IMG/VR virus record: IMGVR_UViG_3300042563_004412
Coordinates: 1 to 36,744 of that record
Source of the DNA: a virus
Length of the DNA: 36,744 nt
Strand: one strand, 5' to 3'
The stretch's first letter is position 1. Each line of letters opens with the position of its first letter. This document shows positions 20,350 through 28,383 of the stretch, in pieces. A model generated the notes under the pieces. The model saw only the letters and a list, made by a program, of their open reading frames with translations. It was not told the origin of the DNA and did not search any database. The translations under genes were made by a program, and so were the position numbers.

Positions 20350-20625
20350 TTATTGTTTTAACTCATAAAGAAACATCATGCTTACAATCGCGTGTGCCGT
20401 ATGATGCAATCCAGATTCAGGGTCATGCGTTTCGCCTCGACGTATTGCCCAAAGATGCCGTTGTGCTGCAGCAAAATATCTGTTTTCAGCATCCTCCAAC
20501 ATCTTCCAGTTTTCACGTGAGTATTTGCTTTTCCCATATGTTAATGCGCGTGCCACTTCCTCAAGCGCATGTGGTGGTATTAGACTATAGTCAGGTTTTT
20601 CAGAATCGTATTTGACGCCTTGCAT
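20350..20625 (-). CDS. dATP/dGTP diphosphohydrolase-like (DUF5664)
   Basis: A 91-aa protein of the DUF5664/dATP-dGTP diphosphohydrolase N-terminal family: KYDSEKPDYSLIPPHALEEV, ALTYGKSKYSRENW, RYFAAAQRHLWAIRRGETHD and SGLHHTAHAIVSMMFLYEL are all consensus features, including the acidic and histidine residues expected to bind metal. Related MazZ enzymes in phages with 2-aminoadenine genomes remove dATP or dGTP; no PurZ or DpoZ-type gene is seen here, so a nucleotide-pool or housekeeping role is more likely. It lies alone between the gp45 promoter and a strong terminator. Confidence 0.8.
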   Translation of the reverse strand: MQGVKYDSEKPDYSLIPPHALEEVARALTYGKSKYSRENWKMLEDAENRYFAAAQRHLWAIRRGETHDPESGLHHTAHAIVSMMFLYELKQ

Positions 20626-20641
20626 ATGTGTTTCGTATAAT

Positions 20642-20679
20642 ACAAAACCGTAGCGGTGGATTTTCGCCCACCGCTACGG
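20642..20679 (-). terminator. Strong intrinsic terminator after the HTH gene
   Basis: A perfect 12-bp stem, ccgtagcggtgg (20648-20659) with ccaccgctacgg (20668-20679), eight-base loop. On the minus strand it is followed by TTTTGTATTAT; on the plus strand by CTTCTTTT, so it may be bidirectional. It ends the transcript of the gene at 20695. Confidence 0.9.
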
Positions 20680-20694
20680 CTTCTTTTAACTTAA

Positions 20695-20967
20695 TTAGGC
20701 ATTCTTACGACCTTTGCTTGCCTTGGTAGGCTGGGCAAGGACATACTTACGCACAACACCACGACGTGTTTGAGTCTCATTCATTGCAATCGGCAACCCA
20801 TGCTCAGTGCGTAGCGAGTTAACAACACGGCGAGGATCAGCAATGCCAGCAGAACGTGCTTCATCGATTGTGAACTCATGACCCGCGCTCAAGAATTCAG
20901 CGATTGCCTCTTTCTGAGTGTTGTTTTTTACGAGGCGCTTCAGTTTGTTTGTTTCAGTTTGTTTCAT
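20695..20967 (-). CDS. Helix-turn-helix DNA-binding protein (HTH_39-like)
   Basis: A 90-aa basic protein. Residues about 16 to 60 form a winged-helix-like HTH: TQKEAIAEFLSAGHEFTIDE, ARSAGIADPRRVVNSLRTEH, then GLPIAMNETQ and a wing (RRGVVRKYVLAQP), with a basic tail ending KGRKNA. This agrees with the HTH_39 family of small phage DNA-binding proteins, probably a transcription regulator. Upstream lies a run of five TTTG units and 86 bases without an obvious promoter box; downstream is the window's strongest terminator, so its transcript is well delimited. Confidence 0.7.
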   Translation of the reverse strand: MKQTETNKLKRLVKNNTQKEAIAEFLSAGHEFTIDEARSAGIADPRRVVNSLRTEHGLPIAMNETQTRRGVVRKYVLAQPTKASKGRKNA

Positions 20968-20985
20968 AACGTATTTTATTTTCTA

Positions 20986-21005
20986 TTTGTTTGTTTGTTT
21001 GTTTG
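20986..21005. repeat. (TTTG)5 tetranucleotide repeat
   Basis: Five perfect TTTG units in the leader of the HTH gene (CAAA units in the message). Two further GTTTGTTTC stretches lie inside the first codons of that gene. Such tracts slip easily, so the leader length may vary between isolates. Confidence 0.85.
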
Positions 21006-21053
21006 TGGTCTATTTATTACTATGTTTAGCGTAGACCGATCGCTAAAGTTTTC

Positions 21054-22256
21054 TTATGCAGATACCTCAGCGGTTTCAGGCTGAGCTTCTGCACCTGAGA
21101 GTTCTTTGATTTGATCACTATCAATTTTAGTGTAAAGGTCAAGAAAGGCTTCGCGTGTTTCAATCTCGAAGCGAGCAATGCACATGCTGATTGCTGCAAG
21201 GCGATCATTGAAGATGCTATATGCTTTAACAATGTGGCACAGGCGGCGTGTACTAATGAGTTCGTCCACACCCTCGGCTTCATATGTTCGGCGGATCACG
21301 TTACTCCATGCCACCAACTTATCGGTAAACTCTGAGTCATTGAGGTTTAGCGATTGCATGTGACGTGCTACGATGTCGTGCTCGACCTTAAAGGACGGAT
21401 ATTGTTGATCGATTGTAGCGACAAATCGCTCAATGAAAGCTTCATCAATAATAGTAGCCGCGCTGTATCGCCCATCTTCACTGCCTCGGCCTTTGGTATT
21501 GGCTGTGGCAATAACATTGAAGCCTGCTTTAGGCGTGATCACTTGCCCGATCTTTTTGATAAGAATCGGTTTGCCTTCAAGCACACCTTGTAAACACATG
21601 ATCTTGTTACTGCCGCGGTCAAGCTCATCAATAAGGAGGATGCAACCGCGTTCCATTGCTTTAATTACTGGACCTTTTTGGAAAACTGTCTCGCCATTGA
21701 TGAGACGGAATCCACCAATGAGATCGTCTTCATCGGTCTCTGGGCTGATTTGAACGCGGACATATTCACGCTTGAGTTTAGCACACGCTTGTTCTACCAT
21801 GATGGTCTTACCGTTACCGCTCATCCCGCTGATGTATAGTGGGAAGAACATCCGTGATTCTATGATTCGTTGGATGTTCTTATATTCACCCCAGCGGACA
21901 AATGTAGGATCCACTGCAGGGATAAAAATGTCATCATTGGAAACTGACGAGACGCTAGCCGCAAGTTGAACGTGTGCAGCCTGTGGCTTAGGAGCTGGTG
22001 CAACATGTGCAACGATTGGGGAGGCCGAAAGTGCAGCAGCCATAACAGCAGCGCCGACGGAAAGACCAGATAGGTCAAATTTGCCATGTCCAACACGGCG
22101 TGCATTACCGTGAATGTTTTCACAAATTTCACGGTACTTAAGGCCATGAGCACGCCCAACCTCGTAAATTGCTTTGGATGTTACAGCACCATTTGCGTCA
22201 GCGTGGTGCTGGATGAGTTCGGCAATGGTGGCTTCAATTTTCGCTTTGTCTAACAT
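21054..22256 (-). CDS. cobS: CobS-like MoxR-type AAA+ ATPase
   Basis: A 400-aa AAA+ protein. A helical N-terminal domain (KAIYEVGRAHGLKYREICEN) and an Ala/Pro-rich linker lead to the ATPase: Walker A YISGMSGNGKTIMVEQ (GxxGxGKT, 144-151), Walker B CILLIDELDRGSN, sensor NVIATANTKGRGSEDGRYSA and the arginine-containing IIDEAFIERFVATID. It is the protein annotated cobS in T4-like cyanophages after the cobaltochelatase subunit. With the VWA protein next to it, it forms a MoxR-VWA pair, in which the ATPase remodels a target bound by the VWA partner. True cobalt chelation would also need CobN, which is not here. It has a perfect early promoter (22289-22317). Confidence 0.88.
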   Translation of the reverse strand: MLDKAKIEATIAELIQHHADANGAVTSKAIYEVGRAHGLKYREICENIHGNARRVGHGKFDLSGLSVGAAVMAAALSASPIVAHVAPAPKPQAAHVQLAASVSSVSNDDIFIPAVDPTFVRWGEYKNIQRIIESRMFFPLYISGMSGNGKTIMVEQACAKLKREYVRVQISPETDEDDLIGGFRLINGETVFQKGPVIKAMERGCILLIDELDRGSNKIMCLQGVLEGKPILIKKIGQVITPKAGFNVIATANTKGRGSEDGRYSAATIIDEAFIERFVATIDQQYPSFKVEHDIVARHMQSLNLNDSEFTDKLVAWSNVIRRTYEAEGVDELISTRRLCHIVKAYSIFNDRLAAISMCIARFEIETREAFLDLYTKIDSDQIKELSGAEAQPETAEVSA

Positions 22257-22288
22257 AATGTATTTTGTTTGGTATCGGTTACAGATTT

Positions 22289-22317
22289 ATTATAAACTAT
22301 TTCTTAGGATTTGTAAA
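22289..22317 (-). promoter_or_regulatory. Early promoter TTTACA-17-TATAAT for the CobS-like gene
   Basis: Minus-strand TTTACA (22312-22317), 17-base spacer, TATAAT (22289-22294). The leader would be about 26 bases, the longest among the early promoters here. Confidence 0.8.
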
Positions 22318-22345
22318 TAGAAAAATGCTAAAATATTCATTTTTT

Positions 22346-24757
22346 TCAAGCAATAATTTCGGCAAATTTGCTCAGGAAAACACGGTTCGTTTTTTTGTCC
22401 GTATTGAACTTGGTGAATGCCTTAGCAATTTTGTTTTGAGAAGATGCACTGGTGTAATCAATGTCCTCATCAAGATCAGGATTGAATTCCTCATCACTGT
22501 TGACCGTAAGATTGTTATCGGCATCAAAGATAAAGTATGCATCAAATTTGAATCCGCCCATCACAGTGAAACACTTATCACGACGTGCAGCGTTCATTTG
22601 CGGTTTAAAGCGCTCAAGAGCATTGGCCCATGTTATGATGTTCTTACCTTGATATTGCATTGCGGCAATACAGTTATTCTTGAATGTGCTTTTATATTCT
22701 GCAATGAAGAATCCAATCGTGGTCACTCCGCATGTCACTTTTAAATTTTCAATAAGTTTTGCATACATATGTCGATCACGGTGATCGATAATAATGTTGC
22801 GCCCATATAGTGGTAATACTACCTTAGAGGAATATGCTGTCTTTTTTTCATATAATTTTGCACTGGTGTCAGCGCTCCATCGCAATCCATTTCCATCGCC
22901 GTCAGTAAGAAATACTACATTTGTCTTTTGGACATTATGTTTAGATTTGAAACGCTTAACGAGTTCATGTGCAATAATAACCGTCTCATGTAATGGCGTC
23001 CCATTTAGTACTTCATACCGCCCGCCTAGAGGGAACGCATTACTTGCACTACAGCTATTAGCTAAACCCCACCGCGTTTGTGCTTTAAGTTCTCGGCATG
23101 CGAGGTCAAATCGTTTTTTGTCAAGCGAAGAATGTATGAGTTGAAAAACCTTGGTATTTTCAAAGGATGCACTAAGGCCTGGGAGAGTATCCTTAGGAGT
23201 CATATCCTGCATCCGATCCGGTTGAGTTGATGCATTATAGACGTAATGAGCTTCAATACTTGTGAATCCATAAACTTCAAATGGAATACCCACGGCTTTG
23301 CAAAAGTACACAAGCTGCAGAGTCTGATCAATGACGCGGCCGATAGTGTTTCTCATCGAGCCAGAATAGTCAATGAAAAACATCATACCATGATTCTTGG
23401 CATCTGCTAGCGATGTCACGCTCTTAAAAATGTTATCCTCGAACTTGTAGGCATGCAAACGATTCACGTTGATTGCACCAGTGTCGGATGTCCGTGCACG
23501 TGAATATTGATATGCAGCTTTGCGCCGCTCAAATTCATTTACAAGCACCGAAATATTCTTAGCGGTAGTCTTTTTAAATTCTTTCCAAACATCATTGAAT
23601 GCAGATGAATTCATAACTGCTTCATAGTGAGCTGGCATTGATGTACGGCGATCTTCCATAACTTCCTCAACGCTAATAACGCTCCGCATCATATCTTCAA
23701 CCCTAGGAGCATTTGCTATTGGATATTCACCCGCTTCAGCTTGCAGCGATTTTAGGTTGTCCTCAATATTGCGCTGTGTAGCTGAAGTCAATTCCTTGTT
23801 ATCAGCGCCACTCTTTGGACGTTGTGTTTGTGATTTTTGCGGCGGTGCAGATTCTTTTTGCGACTCACCGTCATTTGCAGTGTTATCTTTATCATCACAT
23901 GGAACCGTGTTGCCGTCATCAGCGGATTCACCGCCTTGCTGTGCAGTGCCATCAGAATCGGATGCATCATCATCATTGTCGGATTCTTCGGATGATCCGT
24001 TGCTAGGTTGCGAATTTTCAGTATCAGAGCTATCTTTATTATTTGACGGCGTATCGGCTTGTTTACCAGTTTGCTTGCCAGTTTGCTTGCCGTCATCTGA
24101 GGCGGATTCACCACCTTGAGGTGCACTGTCTTCTTTAATGCTGTCCTCTGCAGATTGATTTGTTTGTGGCTGCTTTTGCTTTTCATCATCATGTGAATCG
24201 ACATATGCAGCAATTTCTTTACAAAGTATTAATACGTCATCATATGTTTGTGCAGCAATGCAGCGGTTGTAAATATCAGTCTCTTCAGCATTAAACGGCA
24301 CATTCACAAATTCACCAATCTTGGCGTGTATATTTAAACGGTCGGCAAATCCAAGATCTTCAAGACGTTCTCCTGCAATTTTGAAAAAGTCTTTCTGCAC
24401 AAAGTATGAATACCCTTGTTTAAAAGAGTGTACCAATCCTGGGTAGTTATTCTTGATCATCCGCTCAATACGAATGTCTTCAACGATGTTGCCAATATCA
24501 AACGGTACATTTGGCAACTCAGTTTTAAAACGGTCAATTGCATCGGATGGAGTATATAGAGCGTGTCCAACTTCATGGCCGATAAGAAGATCGGATACGT
24601 TTTTATTATCTACATTCCATGTTGGAAGACCGAGGATCCGTTTTTTAATATCGAAAAATGCGGTATGGTAATTACCCACACAAACTCGGATATTTTCTTT
24701 GGCAAGTAATTTTGCCAGTTTGGTTTGTGATTCACGATTAACAGCGGCTGCTTTCAT
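22346..24757 (-). CDS. VWA-domain protein with HExxH peptidase-like motif (CobT-like)
   Basis: An 803-aa protein. Its N-terminal region carries a zincin-type motif LLIGHEVGHALYTPSD (H61, E62, H65) and a second helix NIVEDIRIERMIKNNYPG with acidic residues fit to be a third zinc ligand. Residues about 190 to 320 are a disordered, Ser/Asp/Gln-rich linker with three short repeats of KQTGKQ and QGGES. The C-terminal half is a von Willebrand A domain with MIDAS motif FFIDYSGSMRN (D463) and later VVFLTDGDGNG. Similar 'VWA and peptidase' proteins lie beside cobS in T4-like cyanophages and resemble cobaltochelatase CobT. The pair probably acts as an ATP-driven machine on an unknown target. It is expected to be early. 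Confidence 0.82.
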   Translation of the reverse strand: MKAAAVNRESQTKLAKLLAKENIRVCVGNYHTAFFDIKKRILGLPTWNVDNKNVSDLLIGHEVGHALYTPSDAIDRFKTELPNVPFDIGNIVEDIRIERMIKNNYPGLVHSFKQGYSYFVQKDFFKIAGERLEDLGFADRLNIHAKIGEFVNVPFNAEETDIYNRCIAAQTYDDVLILCKEIAAYVDSHDDEKQKQPQTNQSAEDSIKEDSAPQGGESASDDGKQTGKQTGKQADTPSNNKDSSDTENSQPSNGSSEESDNDDDASDSDGTAQQGGESADDGNTVPCDDKDNTANDGESQKESAPPQKSQTQRPKSGADNKELTSATQRNIEDNLKSLQAEAGEYPIANAPRVEDMMRSVISVEEVMEDRRTSMPAHYEAVMNSSAFNDVWKEFKKTTAKNISVLVNEFERRKAAYQYSRARTSDTGAINVNRLHAYKFEDNIFKSVTSLADAKNHGMMFFIDYSGSMRNTIGRVIDQTLQLVYFCKAVGIPFEVYGFTSIEAHYVYNASTQPDRMQDMTPKDTLPGLSASFENTKVFQLIHSSLDKKRFDLACRELKAQTRWGLANSCSASNAFPLGGRYEVLNGTPLHETVIIAHELVKRFKSKHNVQKTNVVFLTDGDGNGLRWSADTSAKLYEKKTAYSSKVVLPLYGRNIIIDHRDRHMYAKLIENLKVTCGVTTIGFFIAEYKSTFKNNCIAAMQYQGKNIITWANALERFKPQMNAARRDKCFTVMGGFKFDAYFIFDADNNLTVNSDEEFNPDLDEDIDYTSASSQNKIAKAFTKFNTDKKTNRVFLSKFAEIIA

Positions 24758-24766
24758 TATGTTACC

Positions 24767-24795
24767 ATAGTACCGTAAAAATCACACTTTGTAAA
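24767..24795 (-). promoter_or_regulatory. Variant early promoter TTTACA-17-TACTAT for the VWA gene
   Basis: Minus-strand TTTACA (24790-24795), 17-base spacer and TACTAT (24767-24772), a weaker -10 than its siblings, with T-rich tracts upstream. Nine bases separate it from the ATG at 24757. Confidence 0.6.
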
Positions 24796-24812
24796 TAAAA
24801 AAGTGAAAAAAA

Positions 24813-24854
24813 TGAAAAAAAGTGAAAACCCTATTGGCGTATATAGGTCTTCAC
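24813..24854 (-). terminator. Intrinsic terminator after gp46
   Basis: On the minus strand GTGAAGACCTAT pairs with ATAGGGTTTTCAC (one G-U, one bulge) around ATACGCCA, followed by TTTTTTTC. It closes the gp55-gp47-gp46 operon directly before the next early promoter. Confidence 0.75.
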
Positions 24855-24874
24855 CGTGCTGAAAAAAAGTGTTT

Positions 24875-26596
24875 TTATGACATTTCCTTGATTGTTGTGA
24901 AGTTTTTCACCTTTTGGAACTCGATTTTGCGGTCAAACTTGCTCTCAAGGAGATCTTGTTTGTGGCTAATTACAAATATACGCGTATCCGCATCGAGTGT
25001 ATTCATGATCTTCAATAGGTTGTCAACTCCGTCCGTATCTAGGCTTGCATCAAAAACCTCATCTAGGATGAGGATGTTAACATTGCTACTATTCTTTAGT
25101 TTGGCAATTTCCCGCCATGCAAAGAGTAAGCTTAAATCGATTCTTTGCTTTTCGCCTTCGCTAAATGAACTATATGTAAAGTCATCACGATGGCGGCTCT
25201 TGATTGTCTCCGTAAAATTTTCGTCAAGATTGAAGAGCACAAAGAAGTCAAGCATTTGCAAGTAATGATTTATGAGCTTATTCATTACTGGTAGATATTG
25301 GCGTATAATCTTCGTTTTGATGCCAGTGTCCTTTAGCAGCTCAGCAAGTACTTCGTTATACATGCGCTCGTCGAGTTGTGTTGCGCGCGTCTCGTTATGC
25401 GTGTTGTGCTCAGCGTGTAGATTATCAAGTGTAGATTGAGATAGCTGTAATTCAGCATCTTCATGACGTGTTTGTGCAAGCATACTCAAGTCAGATATAC
25501 GACGAGTAAATCCGTCAATGATTGTTTGATTTGAATATGTCTTGTTATGAATCATATTACACCTTTTTAGTTCATCTTGTGTCTTGCGTAATGTTTCCTC
25601 AATTTCTGCTAGTGAAAAATTTAGTTTAGTATATCCTTCGTGCAAACTCTTTGATTGTGACTTGCAACTGTCCATTTTAACGTTTCTAAATTCTGCATCA
25701 ATGTTTTGATTGCATGTAGGACACTCTTCATGATTTTCATAAAACTTTGATTCACTCACGAGCTTATGAATATTATCCTTTATCTTGTGGTGATAGCTTA
25801 GCAGCGTGTTGCGTGTTTTTTCATTTGCTGCTAATTGTAATTGCATGCTTGTGTGTTGCGTTGTATATTCTGCATGCAACAGCTCATTTTCATCTGTCAT
25901 GTCATTTACACTAGCTTTTAGTGTTTCGATTTCTTCCAGATATTGTGCTACACTATTTTCATTAATTTGCTTAAGGCTTGCAATGTTTGTTTTTTGTAAT
26001 TCAATCTTTTCCTTAACACTGCCTATTGCCGATTCTGTATCGCGTATTTGTTCACGCAGCTTTGCACTATTTTCCTTGAGAATACCATTCATCTTGCTAA
26101 AGACGCCAATGTCAAGCAAGTCTTCAATAACCTCGCGGCGGTGGTGCGCACTAAGCTGCATAAAAGGAGTAAAGTTACTGCTGCCCAATACAACAACCTG
26201 ATGGAAGCTTTTATGATTAAGTTTAAGAATATTTGTCTCAAGCAACTTTTGATAGTCGCGTGTATGTGATTCTTGATTAATCAATACGCCATTTTGCCAG
26301 ATTTCAAAGATGTTAGGCTTTAGGCCACGCACAATGCGATAGTTGTTGCCATTCAGTTGGAACTCGATAGATACAAGGCAATTCTTTCCGTTAATGCTAT
26401 TAACAAGTTGCGGCTTATTGATGTCACGATGCGGTTTGCCAAAAAGCACAAAGGAAAGTGCATCAAGCATAAGCGATTTTCCGCTACCATTATGACCGAC
26501 GATTAGTGTAGAAGCAGTGTCATTAAAATTAACTGTGATTTCGTTATCTCCTACGCTTAAGAAGTTCTTGTATTGTAATGTTGTAAATATAATCAT
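24875..26596 (-). CDS. gp46: Recombination nuclease SMC-like subunit (gp46, Rad50/SbcC)
   Basis: A 573-aa Rad50-like ATPase. Walker A LIVGHNGSGKSLMLDALSF (about 33-50), a long coiled coil interrupted by the zinc hook HEECPTCNQN (C292, C295), the ABC signature SSFSEGEKQRIDLSLLF (about 475) and Walker B ILILDEVFDASLD. The length is that of T4 gp46. With gp47 it resects DNA ends for recombination-dependent replication and helps degrade host DNA. Its ATG overlaps the gp47 stop by four bases. Confidence 0.97.
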   Translation of the reverse strand: MIIFTTLQYKNFLSVGDNEITVNFNDTASTLIVGHNGSGKSLMLDALSFVLFGKPHRDINKPQLVNSINGKNCLVSIEFQLNGNNYRIVRGLKPNIFEIWQNGVLINQESHTRDYQKLLETNILKLNHKSFHQVVVLGSSNFTPFMQLSAHHRREVIEDLLDIGVFSKMNGILKENSAKLREQIRDTESAIGSVKEKIELQKTNIASLKQINENSVAQYLEEIETLKASVNDMTDENELLHAEYTTQHTSMQLQLAANEKTRNTLLSYHHKIKDNIHKLVSESKFYENHEECPTCNQNIDAEFRNVKMDSCKSQSKSLHEGYTKLNFSLAEIEETLRKTQDELKRCNMIHNKTYSNQTIIDGFTRRISDLSMLAQTRHEDAELQLSQSTLDNLHAEHNTHNETRATQLDERMYNEVLAELLKDTGIKTKIIRQYLPVMNKLINHYLQMLDFFVLFNLDENFTETIKSRHRDDFTYSSFSEGEKQRIDLSLLFAWREIAKLKNSSNVNILILDEVFDASLDTDGVDNLLKIMNTLDADTRIFVISHKQDLLESKFDRKIEFQKVKNFTTIKEMS

Positions 26597-27657
26597 ATAC
26601 CGTCTGTTAATTGCGATTCTAAATAGAGTTCTTGTAGTTTTGTTTTAATACGATTCTTATCCAAATCAGTTTCAATTGCGTTTACATAGCTGTTTAGCAA
26701 TGAAGGAGTATCAGATACCTCAAGTGTTTCATTGTCTATTGCATCTGCATTATATTCAGTGAATGACTCCACAATCTTTAAGTCAAACGGCTCAGCTGCA
26801 TTAATTGCATCAATATATTTGTCAAAGGCATAAGGATCTTTTTTACCAGTAACTACAATCTTAATGTATGATCCTGCACAATCAGCTGCAGAAGGCGGAG
26901 TAGGCACCTTCAAACTATCATCATAATAGAAACGTTTGAATAACGTTATGGCATTACGTATTGCGGTTAACTCACGTGTTGATGTATCTAGCACGTGGAA
27001 ATATTTTGGGTCATTACAGTCGGCCCATGTAAGCTCATAAGGTACACCAAGGTAATGAATATTATCACGGCTGCTCTTAGTATGAAAGTGGCCAGTAAGT
27101 ACCATTTCATATCGTGATAATAGCGATGCGCTCATCCCATGACTAGTTGCCGGCGCGCCCTTCATCATTTCAAATCCTTCAAGCTCGAGGTGTGCACCAA
27201 GAATAGGGGCATTTGCTGTTGAAATAAACTGCATGGATTCTTCATAATTTTCTGCATTAATCCATGGCAATAACGCAACATTTAATCCATCATAATCAAT
27301 TACAGTTGGACTCATGATTATATTCACACGGCTACTATGATATTGTAAGAGCGTAGACAAACTGCATAACGAATTGGTATTTCTAAAGAACACGTCATGA
27401 TTACCTGGAATAACATCCATGGTCATGTCGTGTTCTTCAAGGCGGTTTAGGAACATTTCACGATTGCGTTCCAGCACTTTGTAATTCACGAACTTACGAT
27501 GATCAAAATAATCGCCTAGATGGAGTATCTTTTTAATCCCATGCTCTGCGCAATATGGAAAGAATACTTCCGCGTAGAACTTCTCGGTATAGTCGAGAAA
27601 AATATCACTGCCGTTTTTAACACCAGCATGCGTATCTGTTATGATTACAATTTTCAT
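26593..27657 (-). CDS. gp47: Recombination nuclease catalytic subunit (gp47, Mre11/SbcD)
   Basis: A 354-aa metallophosphoesterase nuclease. The phosphoesterase motifs are in order: IITDTHAG (D8, H10), LHLGDYFDHR, VIPGNHDVFF and LTGHFHTKS, giving the two-metal site of Mre11-type exo/endonucleases. A C-terminal capping part follows. It pairs with gp46. The gene overlaps gp55 upstream by four bases (27654-27657), so gp55, gp47 and gp46 form one translationally coupled early operon. Confidence 0.96.
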   Translation of the reverse strand: MKIVIITDTHAGVKNGSDIFLDYTEKFYAEVFFPYCAEHGIKKILHLGDYFDHRKFVNYKVLERNREMFLNRLEEHDMTMDVIPGNHDVFFRNTNSLCSLSTLLQYHSSRVNIIMSPTVIDYDGLNVALLPWINAENYEESMQFISTANAPILGAHLELEGFEMMKGAPATSHGMSASLLSRYEMVLTGHFHTKSSRDNIHYLGVPYELTWADCNDPKYFHVLDTSTRELTAIRNAITLFKRFYYDDSLKVPTPPSAADCAGSYIKIVVTGKKDPYAFDKYIDAINAAEPFDLKIVESFTEYNADAIDNETLEVSDTPSLLNSYVNAIETDLDKNRIKTKLQELYLESQLTDGI

Positions 27658-28244
27658 AGCATAAAGTTATCAAGCGCACCCTCTTTAGTTTCAACGACGC
27701 TTGTTTTACGTGCAGGACGTTTTTTCTCAGGAGTGTCTTTGGCATCACGATAGCTTGTATTACGCTGACGTGCTTTTTCAATCATCGTTTCTGAGCCGTC
27801 ATCGCCATCTCCAAAATCTGCAAAGTTTCCAATCCCACCTTTTTCAATAAGCAGTTGTTTAATGTCAGCCTGCTTCTTTTCTTTAGCAATACGTCGTAGG
27901 AATGCAAAGTAACTGATTTGAGTAAAGTATGAAAATGCATTTGCATTGCCAGTGCGTGTAGGTGCATCAAAATTGAAATTTTTAACAGCCTTAATACAAT
28001 TCTCAACTGCATCCATAACCATATCTTCGCGATAACTATAATTCATGAAGTTTGGACTGCGTGACAGCCCGTTACAAATCTTCAAGAAAGATTCACCAAT
28101 ATACCGTGTTAGCTGCGGCGGTTCACGTCCTTCTGCAATTTCAGCCTTTACTGCTTTAACATGATCAGAGATGGCTTGTGAGAACTCCTTATTGTTAACG
28201 TAATCTTCGCCACGTGAGCGACGCTTTATATTTTCGTTTTTCAT
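27654..28244 (-). CDS. gp55: Late-transcription sigma factor (gp55)
   Basis: A 196-aa homologue of T4 gp55, the minimal sigma that reads TATAAATA promoters. The sigma-region-2-like core is SYREDMVMDAVENCIKAVKN, FNFDAPTRTGNANAFSYFTQ and ISYFAFLRRIAKEKKQ. The last residues, GALDNFML, look like the hydrophobic clamp-binding tail through which gp55 contacts sliding clamp gp45. Its presence agrees with the TATAAATA boxes in this window. It has an early promoter (28252-28279) with only seven bases between the -10 box and the ATG, so its message should be leaderless or nearly so. Confidence 0.93.
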   Translation of the reverse strand: MKNENIKRRSRGEDYVNNKEFSQAISDHVKAVKAEIAEGREPPQLTRYIGESFLKICNGLSRSPNFMNYSYREDMVMDAVENCIKAVKNFNFDAPTRTGNANAFSYFTQISYFAFLRRIAKEKKQADIKQLLIEKGGIGNFADFGDGDDGSETMIEKARQRNTSYRDAKDTPEKKRPARKTSVVETKEGALDNFML

Positions 28245-28251
28245 ATTTTAT

Positions 28252-28279
28252 ATTATATACGGTTTTGATGAAATGTATA
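28252..28279 (-). promoter_or_regulatory. Early promoter TATACA-16-TATAAT for gp55
   Basis: Minus-strand TATACA (28274-28279), 16-base spacer and TATAAT (28252-28257). The -35 and spacer differ slightly from the other early promoters, but the -10 is perfect and the place is right. Confidence 0.65.
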
Positions 28280-28292
28280 TAGTTATTTTCAC

Positions 28293-28321
28293 TGCACTGC
28301 ATTTTTTTTCATTGCAGTGCA
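28293..28321. terminator. Hairpin tgcactgca/tgcagtgca upstream of the gp55 promoter
   Basis: A perfect 9-bp inverted repeat (28293-28301, 28313-28321) with an 11-base loop. On the plus strand it is followed by TTTTTTT, a good terminator; on the coding minus strand it is followed by GTGAAAATAAC with no T-tract. It stands between the end of the LSm-like gene and the gp55 promoter. Confidence 0.55.
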
Positions 28322-28329
28322 TTTTTTTA

Positions 28330-28358
28330 TTTACATGTAAAGACAAGCATGGTATAAT
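28330..28358 (+). promoter_or_regulatory. Plus-strand early-type promoter TTTACA-17-TATAAT, antisense to the uvsW operon
   Basis: TTTACA (28330-28335), a 17-base spacer and TATAAT (28353-28358) on the plus strand match the phage early promoters exactly, but no plus-strand gene lies downstream; a transcript would run antisense into the LSm-like gene and uvsW. The -35 box is half of the palindrome TTTACATGTAAA. Confidence 0.6.
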
Positions 28359-28383
28359 AATCTATCGTTCAATATTATATATC

